Origin: Alphaproteobacteria bacterium
GTDB lineage: Bacteria; Pseudomonadota; Alphaproteobacteria; Micropepsales; Micropepsaceae
DNA: 64,000 bases
Assembly: GCA_947475445.1 (NCBI GenBank)
Contig: CANJLC010000004.1
Coordinates: 1 to 64,000 of the forward strand
Direction: 5' to 3'
In this document: positions 53,053 to 62,879 of the stretch, piece after piece
Position numbering within the stretch: position 1 is the first letter of the stretch
How the letters are laid out: every line of letters starts with the position of its first letter
Notes under the pieces: generated by a model
What the model saw: only the letters and a program-made list of their open reading frames with translations
The model's database searches: none
Told to the model about the DNA's origin: nothing
Made by a program: the position numbers and the translations under genes

Positions 53053-53933
53053 CCCAGCATTTTTCCCGTCAGTTTTTCCAGCACCCGGATTGGCGCGCGC
53101 CCAGGCTCGCCCATCTGCGCGACATCCAGGTGGAAGGTCTGTTCCAGCGCGAATTCCCCCGCCAGAACCGCATGCAGCACCATGTCGGTATAGACCAGCC
53201 AGCAGGAGCCGGGCGGGAATTCCACTGCGCTTTGCGGGGAATTATTCTGATAGTCGGCATCCAGCTTGGCGGCGTCATGCAGCGACAGCATCATCTCGTC
53301 ATAGGCGCTGCGCTGGCCACGCGTGACGCCCAGCTTGCCATAAAGCCAGCTCTTGCCGGGGAAATGCGGCCTGAGCCGCGGCACGAATTTCCTGGCGAAG
53401 GGTTCAAATGGCTCGCCGACATGCCAGCGGCGCTTTCCACCGCCATTGGCCTTCACGGGCGCGACGTTGGCGAAGAAACGCAGGATGCGCCGCCCCGCCT
53501 GCATCGGGCGCGAGGGGAAGGCATCGACATGCAGCAGGCGGTCATCGGAAATCACCGAATAGGCACGGCCTTCCACTTCCACCGGACGATAGGAGGTGCG
53601 CGCCCGTTCCAGGCCGGCATAGCCGGGCAAGAGGCCGGTGACGAATTCCGTGGCGCCGGCGCCGAAGCGTTCGATCATCGCCGCCAGCCGCACCGCATCC
53701 TCGCCAACCGCCGAGGTGCCCTGTATTTTGCCGCTGGTGTGATCCAGGCTTATGTTCTTCGCCTTGCCATCGGTGAGGCGGGCGTCAAGGAAACCCATCT
53801 CGCTGTTGCCCAAACGGAAAGCCAGGTTGGGGAAATACAGAACGCTGCCATTCTCCAGCGCTGTTTGCGCCCGGGTGCGCGTGTCCGCATCGAAAGGCCC
53901 GGTCCAGCTTGCAATGTCGAATGTTTCGCGCAT
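53049..53933 (-). CDS. kdoO: Kdo hydroxylase family protein
   Basis: 294 residues resembling KdoO, the Fe(II)/2-oxoglutarate dioxygenase that 3-hydroxylates a Kdo sugar of lipopolysaccharide in some proteobacteria. Visible features are LLHVDAFPSRPMQ (HxD metal pair), RFFANVAP, WHVGEPFEPFA and a distal LHAVLAG histidine. It is probably a cytosolic or membrane-associated lipopolysaccharide modifier. The start at 53933 overlaps the stop of the serine hydrolase gene (ATGA), a coupled pair. Symbol given by family resemblance. Confidence 0.85.
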   Translation of the reverse strand: MRETFDIASWTGPFDADTRTRAQTALENGSVLYFPNLAFRLGNSEMGFLDARLTDGKAKNISLDHTSGKIQGTSAVGEDAVRLAAMIERFGAGATEFVTGLLPGYAGLERARTSYRPVEVEGRAYSVISDDRLLHVDAFPSRPMQAGRRILRFFANVAPVKANGGGKRRWHVGEPFEPFARKFVPRLRPHFPGKSWLYGKLGVTRGQRSAYDEMMLSLHDAAKLDADYQNNSPQSAVEFPPGSCWLVYTDMVLHAVLAGEFALEQTFHLDVAQMGEPGRAPIRVLEKLTGKMLG

Positions 53934-55156
53934 CAGGCGGCGCGCTCCGACATTGCGTTATAGACAAGGCTGCGCAGGTCCCGCCGGATCTGGATGCGCT
54001 GCGGAGAACCCAGCACTTGCGTCATGAATACCACCGCCAGATCTTCCTTCGGATCGCAGAAGAAATAGGTCGCCGCCGCCCCGCCCCAGGAATATTCCCC
54101 TTCCGTGCCGGGCAGGCCGGTATGGGCAAGGTTGACGGTCACCGCCAGACCCAGGCCAAAGCCGACACCGGCATAGCCGGTCTCAGTGAAGGTGACAGTG
54201 CTTGGCATCATTTGCGTCATTTCGCGGCCGCCGGGCAGATGGTTGCTGGTCATAAGCTTGATGGTGTCGGCCTTCAATAATCGCGCGCCTTCCAGCGCGC
54301 CGCCAGCCAGCATCATGCGGCAAAAGCGCAGATAGTCTGCCGCCGTTCCAGCCAGCCCGCCGCCGCCGGATTCCAGCTGGGGCGGTGCGGCATAGGTGGA
54401 TTGCTGGCCGTCATCATACAGAAGCAGCTTGCCCTCCTTGGCATAATAACAACTCGCGAAGCGCTCGCGCTTTTGCGCCGGCACGAAAAAATCCGTGTCA
54501 ATCATGCCCAGCGGGCCAAGAATGCGGCGGCGCAGGAAATCGGCAAATTTTTCCCCGGCAATCAATTCCACCAGGTAGCCCACCACGTCGGTGGCGACGG
54601 AATAATTCCAGGTCTCCCCCGGCGAAAAATCCAGCGGCAGCTTTTCCAGTTGCGCGATCATTCCGGCCAGTCCGCCTTGGGTATAGTGCTCGCCCACGCC
54701 CAGTTTTGCATAGGCGGCGTCGAGCTTGGTGCGATTGTGAAAACCATAGGTCAGTCCTGAGGTATGCCGCAGCAAATCCAGCACCGTCATGGGCTGCTTG
54801 GACGGCACCGAGGTGAACCCACTTTCCAAATCGCCGCCAGTGGCCACGCGCAGATGCTCAAAGCCGGGAATATAGCGGTGCACCGGATCGTCCAGTGCAA
54901 CCTTGCCTTCTTCCAGCAGCATCAGCAGCGCCATGGCGGTAAGGGGCTTGGTCATGGAATAGATGCGGAAGATGGCGTCTTCCCGCATGGCGGTCTTTCG
55001 TTCCAGGTCGATGAAACCGGACATCCCCAGATGCGCAATCTGGCCGCGCCGCCACACAAGTGTCAGTGCGCCGGAAATGATCCCGCTGTCGACATAGCGG
55101 CTTTTGATGGTGCGGCTGATATCGTCCAGCCGGCCGGGATCGAAGCCATTCGCCAT
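53933..55156 (-). CDS. Serine hydrolase, beta-lactamase class C/esterase family
   Basis: 407 residues from ATG 55156 (MANGFDPGRLD). The catalytic Ser and Lys are in YSMTKPL (SxxK), and the Tyr motif in NYSVATD. A C-terminal WGGAAATYFFCDP replaces the KTG box region, as in EstB-type esterases. No signal peptide is apparent, so a cytosolic esterase is likelier than a beta-lactamase. It overlaps the Kdo hydroxylase start by ATGA. Substrate unknown. Confidence 0.9.
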   Translation of the reverse strand: MANGFDPGRLDDISRTIKSRYVDSGIISGALTLVWRRGQIAHLGMSGFIDLERKTAMREDAIFRIYSMTKPLTAMALLMLLEEGKVALDDPVHRYIPGFEHLRVATGGDLESGFTSVPSKQPMTVLDLLRHTSGLTYGFHNRTKLDAAYAKLGVGEHYTQGGLAGMIAQLEKLPLDFSPGETWNYSVATDVVGYLVELIAGEKFADFLRRRILGPLGMIDTDFFVPAQKRERFASCYYAKEGKLLLYDDGQQSTYAAPPQLESGGGGLAGTAADYLRFCRMMLAGGALEGARLLKADTIKLMTSNHLPGGREMTQMMPSTVTFTETGYAGVGFGLGLAVTVNLAHTGLPGTEGEYSWGGAAATYFFCDPKEDLAVVFMTQVLGSPQRIQIRRDLRSLVYNAMSERAA

Positions 55157-55218
55157 GTCAGTGCCTGAGATTTTCCGCAAAGCAGGCTATACTGCTTTGT
55201 CCTGCAGAGACAAAGCCA

Positions 55219-55644
55219 ATGCCCGTCCTGTTCATCAAGCCCGGCCTGGTGATACCCGACAGCGAATTGTCGGAGCGCTTTATCCATGCCTCCGGCCCCG
55301 GCGGCCAGAATGTCAACAAGGTGGCCAGCGCGGTGCAGCTTTCCTTTGATGTGCTGCATTCGCCCAGCCTGCCGGACGCGGTGCGGGTCGCCCTGATGCG
55401 GCTGGCCGGCTCGCGCCTGAGCAAGGACGGCGTCCTGATCCTGGTCGCCCGCCAGCACCGCGAGCAGGAGCGCAACCGCGCTGATGCCCGCTCCCGGCTG
55501 GCGGACCTCGTTCTGAAAGCGGCCACCCCGCCCAAGCCCCGCCGGCCCACCAAAATACCCAAATCCAGCAAGCGCAAGCGCCTGGAGTCCAAGAAGCTGC
55601 GGGCCTCGCACAAGGCCAACCGGTCTCGTCCGTCTACGGATTAA
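55219..55644 (+). CDS. arfB: Peptidyl-tRNA hydrolase ArfB (ribosome rescue)
   Basis: 141 residues. It has the release-factor catalytic motif GGQ at 28-30 (HASGPGGQNVNK) but no codon-recognition domains. A Lys/Arg-rich tail (about 105-135, with SKRKRLESKKLR) enters the empty mRNA channel. This matches ArfB (YaeJ), which frees ribosomes stalled at mRNA ends. Stand-alone gene, divergent from the serine hydrolase. Confidence 0.95.
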   Translation: MPVLFIKPGLVIPDSELSERFIHASGPGGQNVNKVASAVQLSFDVLHSPSLPDAVRVALMRLAGSRLSKDGVLILVARQHREQERNRADARSRLADLVLKAATPPKPRRPTKIPKSSKRKRLESKKLRASHKANRSRPSTD

Positions 55645-55725
55645 CCAGCCGCGCTCCGGCCAGGCCGCCGATAAAATTTCCTTCGCAATAGGCAGTATGA
55701 TAGGTGCTTGGCTGACGGGAGAATC

Positions 55726-56991
55726 ATGGCGCCATTCTTGAATTTGCTGCGCAGCCGGATCTGGACCCTGACAGCAGGTATCGCCCTGACGCTGGCCGTC
55801 CTGCTGTTTGCGGGACCGAAGGCGATCTGGTGGCTGCTGGGTCTTGGCCTTGTTTGCGCTATCGCCGAGCGACTCCTCACGCCGCCGGAATCGCGCGCCA
55901 GTCTTCCGGCCCAGCGGCCGCAGAACCTGTCGGTGCTGCCGCCTTTGACGCAATTGTTGCTGGAAGAATTGCCCATGCCGGTGCTGCTGCTGGATGAGGA
56001 CCAGCGCGTGCTGTTCGTCAATCAGTGGATGCGCGCCTTGCTGGGACCGGGCCAGGAGCGCAAGCATGTCAGTGCCGTTTTGCGAAATCCGGAGGTCCTG
56101 GCGGCAGTCGCCACGGCGGCGGGCGGCGGCCAGGCCAATGTGCCTTTTACCGTACCGGTGCCGATCGAGCGACATTTCCAGGCCTATGCCACCCGCATCC
56201 ACGTTGATCCGCCGGTCACGGCCTTGCTGCTGCACGACCTAACGGCCATCCGGCGCAGCGAACAGATGCGCGCCGACTTCATCGCCAACGCCAGCCACGA
56301 GTTGCGCACGCCTTTGGCGGCGGTGTCCGGGTTCATTGACACATTGCGCGGCCATGCAAAGGAAGATCAAACGGCACGCGAGCAGTTCCTCGACATCATG
56401 AGCATCGAGGCTTCCCGCATGCGGCGGCTGATTGACGACCTGCTCTCGCTGACCCGCATCGAAATGAATGAGCATGTCCCGCCGGAAGGCCGCATCGCGC
56501 TGGGCGATCTGGTGCGCGAGGTGGCCGCCGCGCTGGCGCCCCTTGCCAAGCCCGATCACATCGCAATTGAAATTTCAGCCGATGCCGAGTTGCCGCAAAT
56601 CCTGGGAGAGCGCGACGAACTGAGCCAGCTTTTCCAGAACCTGATCCACAACGCCATCAAATATGGCCGTGAAAACGGCCATGTCTGGATATCGCTGGGG
56701 CAGACGCCGGAAGGCCAGGTCTTTGCCACGGTGCGCGACGATGGCGAGGGTATCGCCCCCACCGCCATTCCGCGCCTGACCGAGCGTTTCTACCGGGTGG
56801 ATGTGAAACGCAGCCGGGAAAAGGGCGGCACGGGCCTTGGCCTGGCGATCGTCAAGCACATCATCAACCGCCATCATGGCAAGCTCCAGGTCGAAAGCCG
56901 CCTGGGCGAGGGGTCCAGTTTCACCGTGCTTTTGCCCCCTGCACCCCCGGAAAATGCCGAGAAAACAGAGGCGATACCGGCAGTCACATAA
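55726..56991 (+). CDS. phoR: Phosphate-regulon sensor histidine kinase PhoR
   Basis: 421 residues from ATG 55726, after GGGAGA. One hydrophobic N-terminal region (about 12-48), a PAS-like domain (about 75-170), the dimerisation/His domain NASHELRTPL (His191) and ATPase boxes NLIHNAIKYG, DDGEGI and GGTGLGLAIVKHI. The short membrane part without periplasmic domain is PhoR-like. It phosphorylates PhoB. phoU and phoB follow on the same strand; pst genes are absent. Confidence 0.93.
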   Translation: MAPFLNLLRSRIWTLTAGIALTLAVLLFAGPKAIWWLLGLGLVCAIAERLLTPPESRASLPAQRPQNLSVLPPLTQLLLEELPMPVLLLDEDQRVLFVNQWMRALLGPGQERKHVSAVLRNPEVLAAVATAAGGGQANVPFTVPVPIERHFQAYATRIHVDPPVTALLLHDLTAIRRSEQMRADFIANASHELRTPLAAVSGFIDTLRGHAKEDQTAREQFLDIMSIEASRMRRLIDDLLSLTRIEMNEHVPPEGRIALGDLVREVAAALAPLAKPDHIAIEISADAELPQILGERDELSQLFQNLIHNAIKYGRENGHVWISLGQTPEGQVFATVRDDGEGIAPTAIPRLTERFYRVDVKRSREKGGTGLGLAIVKHIINRHHGKLQVESRLGEGSSFTVLLPPAPPENAEKTEAIPAVT

Positions 56992-57009
56992 ATGTTATAA
57001 AACTGTCGC
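56992..57009 (+). promoter_or_regulatory. Pho-box-like site before phoU
   Basis: ATGTTAT-AAAA-CTGTCGC has the two 7-base direct repeats and 4-base A linker of the Pho box (CTGTCAT-AAAA-CTGTCAT), with five of seven matches in each half. It begins directly after the phoR stop codon and lies 54 bp before the phoU start, so PhoB may activate phoU-phoB separately from phoR. Confidence 0.5.
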
Positions 57010-57063
57010 ATAGAATTGGCGGAAGGCCCCTATTCCCTTGGGGCGACAGAAATCCGAGCCCCG

Positions 57064-57795
57064 ATGACCGAACACACCGTCAAGTCCTTCACCGAACAGC
57101 TGGAAGCCCTTTCGGCCCTGGTGGCCCAGATGGGCGGGCTGGCGGAAGCCCAGCTGGCTGGCGCGATCGAAGCGGTGGCAAGGCGTGACAGCAAGGCGGC
57201 GGAAAGCGCCATCGGCGGCGACGCCCGCATCGACGCCATCCAGCAGGATATCGAAGACCGCGCCCTGAAATTGCTGGCGCTGCGCCAGCCCATGGCGGTG
57301 GATTTGCGCGAGACCCTGGCGGCGATCAAGACCGCCGCCGAACTGGAGCGCATCGGCGATCTGGCCAAGAACATCGCCAAGCGCGCTTTGGTGCTGAACC
57401 GCGAACCGCCGATCCGCCTCACCCAGTCGCTGGCCCGCATGGGCCGCGCCTCGCTCAGCCAGCTCAAGCAGGTGCTGGACGCCTATTCCAGCCGCAACGC
57501 CGAACTGGCCGAAGCGGTGTGGAACCAGGACGGCGAGATTGATGAAATCTACAACAGCCTGTTCCGCGAACTTCTCACCTACATGATGGAAGACCCGCGC
57601 ACCATCGGACTGTGCACGCACCTGTTGTTCATCGCCAAGAACATGGAACGCAGCGGCGACCATGCCACCAACATCGCCGAAGTGGTTTACCACATGGTGC
57701 GCGCCGGCCATTTGGCCAGCAACCGGCCCAAGGCCGACACCACCAGCGAAACCGCGGTGGCTTTTGATGCCGGGCGGGGCGAGGCGCAGCACTGA
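57064..57795 (+). CDS. phoU: Phosphate signalling regulator PhoU
   Basis: 243 residues, two PhoU three-helix repeats (about 15-105 and 118-210). The metal-binding ELERIGDLAKNIAKRA and the second-repeat NMERSGDHATNIAEVVYH are both intact. PhoU dampens PhoR activity when phosphate is plentiful, normally with the Pst transporter. The start ATG 57064 (MTEHTVKSF) lies 72 bp after phoR, and its stop overlaps the phoB start (TGATG). Confidence 0.95.
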   Translation: MTEHTVKSFTEQLEALSALVAQMGGLAEAQLAGAIEAVARRDSKAAESAIGGDARIDAIQQDIEDRALKLLALRQPMAVDLRETLAAIKTAAELERIGDLAKNIAKRALVLNREPPIRLTQSLARMGRASLSQLKQVLDAYSSRNAELAEAVWNQDGEIDEIYNSLFRELLTYMMEDPRTIGLCTHLLFIAKNMERSGDHATNIAEVVYHMVRAGHLASNRPKADTTSETAVAFDAGRGEAQH

Positions 57796-58488
57796 TGTCC
57801 AAGCCAACAGTCCTTGTTGCCGAAGACGAAGGCGCCCTGATGACCCTGCTGCGCTACAATCTGGAGCGCGAAGGCTATCGTGTGCTGGAAGCCCAGGACG
57901 GCGAAGAAGCCCTGCTGGTCGCCGCCGAGGAAAAGCCCGACCTGGTGCTGCTGGACTGGATGCTTCCGCAATTGTCGGGCATCGAGGTCTGCCGCCGCCT
58001 GCGCGGCCGCCAGGAAACCCGCAATGTGCCCATCATCATGCTGACGGCGCGGGGCGAGGAAAGCGACCGCATCCGCGGCCTGGACACCGGCGCCGACGAT
58101 TACATGACCAAGCCTTTCGCCATGACCGAATTGCTGGCCCGCCTGCGCGCCGTGCTGCGCCGCATCCGTCCCAGCCTGGCGGAAGACGTTATTACCGTTG
58201 GCGATATTGAAATGGACCGCGGCGCCCATCGCGTGCGCCGGGCCGGGGTGGAAGTCCATCTGGGTCCCACCGAATACAAGCTGCTGGACCATCTGATTCA
58301 GCATCCGGGCCGGGTTTTCAGCCGCGAGCAGTTGCTGGATGCGGTGTGGGGCAGCGACGTCTATGTCGAGGCCCGCACCGTGGATGTGCATGTCGGACGC
58401 CTGCGCAAGGCGCTGAATATCGAAGGCGTCAGCGACCCGATCCGCACGGTGCGGTCGGCAGGCTACTCCCTCGACGAGAGCGTCGCGG

Positions 58489-58505
<17 letters not shown>
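57795..58505 (+). CDS. phoB: Phosphate-regulon response regulator PhoB
   Basis: 236 residues. It has a receiver domain with VAEDEGAL, phosphorylation site Asp54 (LLDWMLPQ) and TKPFAM, then an OmpR/PhoB winged-helix domain (about 135-230, HLGPTEYKLLDHL, VEARTVDVHVGRLRKAL). It activates Pho-box promoters. It overlaps phoU by one base and converges on the glutathione peroxidase gene with a 17-bp overlap. Confidence 0.95.
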
Positions 58506-58965
<460 letters not shown>

Positions 58966-58974
58966 AAAGAAAAA

Positions 58975-59002
58975 CCCTCACCGTGCGCGGGCAGGGTGAG
59001 GG
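58975..59002 (-). terminator. Intrinsic terminator after gcrA
   Basis: On the minus strand CCCTCACC (59002-58995) pairs with GGTGAGGG (58982-58975), followed by TTTTTCTTT. It is a good rho-independent terminator 33 bp past the gcrA stop and 10 bp before the glutathione peroxidase start. Confidence 0.85.
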
Positions 59003-59034
59003 TCTTTATGCATAGGCGTCAACAGGCGCGGCTA

Positions 59035-59499
59035 TCAGCCGGACATGCGTCCCTTATCGGGCGCGCGGCGGGCCTGCTGCGGCTGGTAGGCCTTGCGGGC
59101 ATGCGCTTCGCAATAGGGCGAACCGGCCTTGGGGCCGCGGCCGCAGAAATGAAATTCCGAGGCCGCAGGGTCGCCGATGGGCCAGCGGCACATGCGGTCG
59201 GAAATGGTCAGCACGGTGGCGAAATTGCCGTCTTCCAGCTGCAGCGGATCTTCCTCCACCACCGGAACGGCGGGAACATGGGTGCGCAGCGACGGCGCCT
59301 TGGGCGACATGGAAACCCGGGGGCGTTCGGCCCGCGACGGGCTGGCGCGGCCTGCCAGGCCCAGCCGGTGTACCTTGCCGATCACGGCGTTGCGGGTCAC
59401 CCCGCCCAGCGCGCGGGCAATCTGGCTGGCCGAAAGACCCTCGGTCCAAAGCGTTTTGAGTTGCTCTACCCGGTCGTCGGACCAGTTCATCGCGTTCAT
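59035..59499 (-). CDS. gcrA: Cell-cycle regulator GcrA
   Basis: 154 residues from ATG 59499 (MNAMNWSDDRVEQL), 6 bases after GGGAG; ATG 59490 is the alternative. The N-terminal helix-turn-helix (EGLSASQIARALGGVTRNAVIGKVHRLGL) binds DNA near methylated GANTC sites. The C-terminal domain (MCRWPIGDP, FHFCGRGPKAGSPYCEAHA) contacts sigma-70 RNA polymerase. With CtrA and DnaA it forms the alphaproteobacterial cell-cycle circuit. Confidence 0.95.
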   Translation of the reverse strand: MNAMNWSDDRVEQLKTLWTEGLSASQIARALGGVTRNAVIGKVHRLGLAGRASPSRAERPRVSMSPKAPSLRTHVPAVPVVEEDPLQLEDGNFATVLTISDRMCRWPIGDPAASEFHFCGRGPKAGSPYCEAHARKAYQPQQARRAPDKGRMSG

Positions 59500-59597
59500 G
59501 GAAGGCTCCCTTACCCCGATAAAACCCGTCTCCGGGCCACAAGATATCGTACCGCGATGGTACAAAGTAACAAGCACTGGCAGCGTTCCCCCAGCCC

Positions 59598-59615
59598 TTG
59601 TCCACAAGTTGAGTC
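59598..59615. promoter_or_regulatory. DnaA-box-like site and GANTC site in the gcrA promoter region
   Basis: TTGTCCACA (59598-59606) differs by one base from the DnaA box TTATCCACA, and GAGTC (59611-59615) is a CcrM-type GANTC methylation site five bases away. Both lie about 100 bp upstream of gcrA, in the 212-bp space shared with divergent argD. In Caulobacter DnaA activates gcrA, so the position makes sense. Confidence 0.45.
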
Positions 59616-59711
59616 GGGCCCGATCCGCCCCCGCTCAGGCCTGCCATAACTTGTTTTGGGGTCCGGGAAGGCGGATAAGCAGCCCTTCCCATTTTCGCCA
59701 AGGAGTCTGCC

Positions 59712-60902
59712 GTGTTTCCCGCTTTGCTTCCCACCTATAACCGGACGGACATCGCCTTCGTCCGCGGCGAGGGTTCCTGGCTTTTCGCCGAGGATGGCAA
59801 GCGCTACCTGGATTTCGGGGCCGGCATCGCTGTCAACGCCTTCGGCCATGCCAACCCAAGGCTGGTGGCGGCGCTCACCGAGCAGGCAGGAAAGCTCTGG
59901 CATACTTCCAACCTTTACCGGGTTCCCGGACAGGAGAGCCTGGCCAAAAAGCTGGTGGCGAACAGTTTCGCCGACACGGTGTTCTTCACCAACTCCGGCG
60001 CGGAAGCCGCCGAACTCGCCTTCAAGATGGCGCGGCGCTACCAGTTTGTCAGTGGCCATCCCGAGCGGTACCAGATCATCAGCTTCGAGGGCGCCTTCCA
60101 TGGCCGCACGCTGGCGACCATCGCCGCCACGGGAAATGAAAAATATCTCGAAGGGTTTGGACCCAAGGTTGCGGGCTTCGACCAGGTGCCGCTCGGCGAT
60201 CTGGATGCGCTGAACAAGGCCATCGGCCCGCAAACGGCAGCGCTGATCATAGAGCCGCTGCAGGGCGAGGGCGGGGTGCGTTCTGTGCCGCCGGAATTCC
60301 TGCGCGCCCTGCGCAAGATTTGTGACGACAAGGGCCTGCTGCTGATCTTTGACGAAATCCAGACCGGCATCGGCAGGACGGCCAAGCTGTTCGCCTATGA
60401 ATGGCTGGGCATCGCGCCCGACATCATGTGCCTAGCCAAGGCCATTGGCGGCGGCTTTCCGCTGGGGGCGCTGCTGGCCACTGCCGAGGCCGCCAAGGGC
60501 ATGACGATTGGCACGCACGGCACCACCTATGGCGGCAATCCGCTGGCCATGGCGGTGGGCAATGAAGCGCTGGACATGGTGCTGGCGCCGGGCTTTCTCG
60601 AACATGTCGCAAAAACCGCAAATTATCTCTCCCAGCAGCTTGGCGCGCTGGTGGCGGGCCATCCCGCCATCTTTGAAAGCGTGCGCGGCCAGGGCCTGAT
60701 GCTGGGACTGAAAATGAAAATACCCAATACCGATTTCATCAACGCGGCGCGGGCGGCCGGCCTGATCGTGTTGCCGGCGGGCGAAAATGTCGTGCGCCTG
60801 CTGCCGCCCCTCACCTTGACCGAAGACGAAGCACGCGAAGGCGTGGCCCTGTTGGGCCAGGCCGCCACCGCCCTGGAAGCCCAGAAAGCAGCTGCCCAAT
60901 GA
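59712..60902 (+). CDS. argD: Acetylornithine aminotransferase
   Basis: 396 residues of class-III PLP transaminases. Fourth step of arginine synthesis. [33 protein letters not shown] and the PLP lysine in [14 protein letters not shown] are diagnostic; TTYGGNPLA binds phosphate. GTG or TTG alternatives are not needed: [13 protein letters not shown] is the usual beginning. The stop overlaps the argF start by ATGA. Confidence 0.95.
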   Translation: MFPALLPTYNRTDIAFVRGEGSWLFAEDGKRYLDFGAGIAVNAFGHANPRLVAALTEQAGKLWHTSNLYRVPGQESLAKKLVANSFADTVFFTNSGAEAAELAFKMARRYQFVSGHPERYQIISFEGAFHGRTLATIAATGNEKYLEGFGPKVAGFDQVPLGDLDALNKAIGPQTAALIIEPLQGEGGVRSVPPEFLRALRKICDDKGLLLIFDEIQTGIGRTAKLFAYEWLGIAPDIMCLAKAIGGGFPLGALLATAEAAKGMTIGTHGTTYGGNPLAMAVGNEALDMVLAPGFLEHVAKTANYLSQQLGALVAGHPAIFESVRGQGLMLGLKMKIPNTDFINAARAAGLIVLPAGENVVRLLPPLTLTEDEAREGVALLGQAATALEAQKAAAQ

Positions 60903-61837
60903 ACGCGCCCATCTCCAATCGCCCCAAGCATTTCCTGGACCTGTCGGACCATGACAGCCAAACCCTGCGCGCCCTGATCGACGACGCCAAGGCGCGCAAA
61001 TCCGCACGCAACGGCCTGTCCAGGGGCGTGGCCGATGCCGACCGCCCGCTGGACGGCAAGGTGCTGGCGATGATCTTCGACAAGCAGTCCACCCGCACCC
61101 GCATTTCCTTCGACGTGGCGGCGCGGCAGCTGGGCGGCACCACGCTGATGCTGACCGGCAACGAGATGCAGCTGGCGCGGGAAGAAACCATCGCCGACAC
61201 GGCGCGGGTGATCTCGCGTTACGTGGATGGCGTGATGATCCGCCTGCTCGACCATGAAATGGTGGAAGAACTGGCGAACAATTCCACCATTCCGGTGATC
61301 AACGGCCTGACCAAATGGTCCCATCCCTGCCAGGTGATGGCCGATGTGATGACCTATGAGGAGCATAAGGGTCCCATCACGGGCGCTACCGTGTGCTGGA
61401 GCGGCGACGGCAACAATGTGCTGACCAGCTGGGTGCATGCGGCGGTCAAGTTCGGCTTCAATCTGAATGTCGCCTCGCCGCGCGAACTCACCGTGGATGG
61501 CGAAACCCGGGACTGGGCGGCGGGCAACACCAACGTGCGCTTCCTCACCGATCCGCAAGAAGCGGTGGCGGGGGCCGATTGCGTGGTGTCGGACGCTTGG
61601 GTTTCGATGGGCGACGACAACGCCACCAAGCGGCAGAATCTGCTGCGGCCCTTCCAGGTCAATGGCGCGCTGATGAAGCTGGCGAAAAAAGACGCCATCT
61701 TCATGCATTGCCTGCCGGCCCATCGCGGCGAGGAAGTCACCGACGAGGTGATTGACGGGCCGCAATCGGTGGTGTTCGACGAGGCGGAGAACCGCCTGCA
61801 TGCCCAGAAGGCGATTTTGGCGTGGGCCATGCGTTGA
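60899..61837 (+). CDS. argF: Ornithine carbamoyltransferase
   Basis: 312 residues. It makes citrulline from ornithine and carbamoyl phosphate. The carbamoyl-phosphate loop is [12 protein letters not shown] (about 60-71), with the second-domain HPCQVMAD and [11 protein letters not shown] (catalytic Cys) motifs. It overlaps argD by 4 bp and is followed after 31 bp by hslO, an order common in alphaproteobacteria. Confidence 0.97.
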   Translation: MNAPISNRPKHFLDLSDHDSQTLRALIDDAKARKSARNGLSRGVADADRPLDGKVLAMIFDKQSTRTRISFDVAARQLGGTTLMLTGNEMQLAREETIADTARVISRYVDGVMIRLLDHEMVEELANNSTIPVINGLTKWSHPCQVMADVMTYEEHKGPITGATVCWSGDGNNVLTSWVHAAVKFGFNLNVASPRELTVDGETRDWAAGNTNVRFLTDPQEAVAGADCVVSDAWVSMGDDNATKRQNLLRPFQVNGALMKLAKKDAIFMHCLPAHRGEEVTDEVIDGPQSVVFDEAENRLHAQKAILAWAMR

Positions 61838-61868
61838 AAAACGCTGTCTCGCCCGCCATATAGGGACG

Positions 61869-62816
61869 ATGTCCGAGCTTCCCCGCGAATTCCCCGCCGC
61901 CCCCTCGGGCGACTTTGTCCTGCCATTCGACATCGCCAAGGCTGGCGTGCGCGGGCGTTTGGTCCGCCTGGACCTGGCCTCCGGCCGCGCCTTGTCGGCC
62001 CATAACACCCTTCCGGAAGCCGCCGCCCGCGTCACGGGCGAAGCCCTGGCGCTCAGCGCCATACTGGGCACCGCCCTGAAGCTGGACGGCCGCCTGACGA
62101 TCCAGACAAAATCCGACGGTCCGCTGGATATCATCGCGGCAGACTATTACGGGGAAAGCCAAGACAGGCCGCGTGGCGTGCGCAGTTTCGCGCGGGTGGA
62201 CGCCAGCCGTCTCGATGAGTTGAACGATCCCAGCTTCCGCGCCCTCGTAGGCAAGGGTTCGCTCGCCATCACCATCGAACCCAGGACAGGCGGCAATACC
62301 TACCAGGGCATTGTCGCCTTGTCGGAAGACGGCATCGCGGCTTCCGCCGAAACCTATTTCCTGCAGTCCGAACAATTGCCCACGGTGCTGCGCCTGGCCG
62401 CCGCCCCACTGTATGTGGCGGGCGAGAAGGAGCCGCGCTGGCGCGCCGCCGGCATCATGCTGCAGATGACCCCGGAATCCGCGCGCCCCGATGCTGCGCC
62501 CGAGGAAGTCGAGAGCAATGACGACTGGCAGCGCCTGTCATTGCTCCTCAAGACCGTGGAAGACCTGGAGCTGCTGGACACCCAGCTGACCGCGGAAACA
62601 GTGCTGTGGCGTCTGTTCCACGAAGACGAGGTGATCGTTCATCCCGCGTTGCCCATCGCTTTCCGATGCGACTGCGCGCCGGAGCGCATCGCCCTGGTGC
62701 TGCAAGGCTATGCGCCGGAAGAGCGCGCTTCCCTGGCCGATCCCGATGGCATGATACGGGCGCGCTGCGAATTTTGCGGCACCACGCACGAGATCGCGCC
62801 GGATACGCTATCATAA
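61869..62816 (+). CDS. hslO: Redox-regulated chaperone Hsp33
   Basis: 315 residues from ATG 61869 (MSELPREFPAAP). The substrate domain (about 1-230) is followed by the redox switch: FRCDCAPER (CxC) and RCEFCGTTHE (CxxC), the four zinc-binding cysteines. Oxidation releases zinc and activates it as a holdase for unfolding proteins. It is the last gene of the argD-argF-hslO unit. Confidence 0.95.
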   Translation: MSELPREFPAAPSGDFVLPFDIAKAGVRGRLVRLDLASGRALSAHNTLPEAAARVTGEALALSAILGTALKLDGRLTIQTKSDGPLDIIAADYYGESQDRPRGVRSFARVDASRLDELNDPSFRALVGKGSLAITIEPRTGGNTYQGIVALSEDGIAASAETYFLQSEQLPTVLRLAAAPLYVAGEKEPRWRAAGIMLQMTPESARPDAAPEEVESNDDWQRLSLLLKTVEDLELLDTQLTAETVLWRLFHEDEVIVHPALPIAFRCDCAPERIALVLQGYAPEERASLADPDGMIRARCEFCGTTHEIAPDTLS

Positions 62817-62822
62817 TCCTCC

Positions 62823-62872
62823 ATGGGCGGACTTGATCCGCCCATCCATGGATGGCCGGGTCGAGCCCGGCC
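62823..62872. repeat. Two tandem palindromes after hslO (REP-like or terminator)
   Basis: ATGGGCGGA (62823-62831) pairs with TCCGCCCAT (62837-62845), and GGCCGGG (62854-62860) pairs with CCCGGCC (62866-62872), with the small palindrome TCCATGGA between them. Elements with a GCCGGG...CCCGGC core are dispersed in alphaproteobacterial intergenic regions. The position between convergent hslO and argE also suits a bidirectional terminator. Confidence 0.6.
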
Positions 62873-62879
62873 AGGGCGA

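Noticed and set aside
53933-55156. Serine hydrolase considered as an AmpC beta-lactamase
   Set aside because: No signal peptide and no clear KTG box; the esterase-like relatives fit better.
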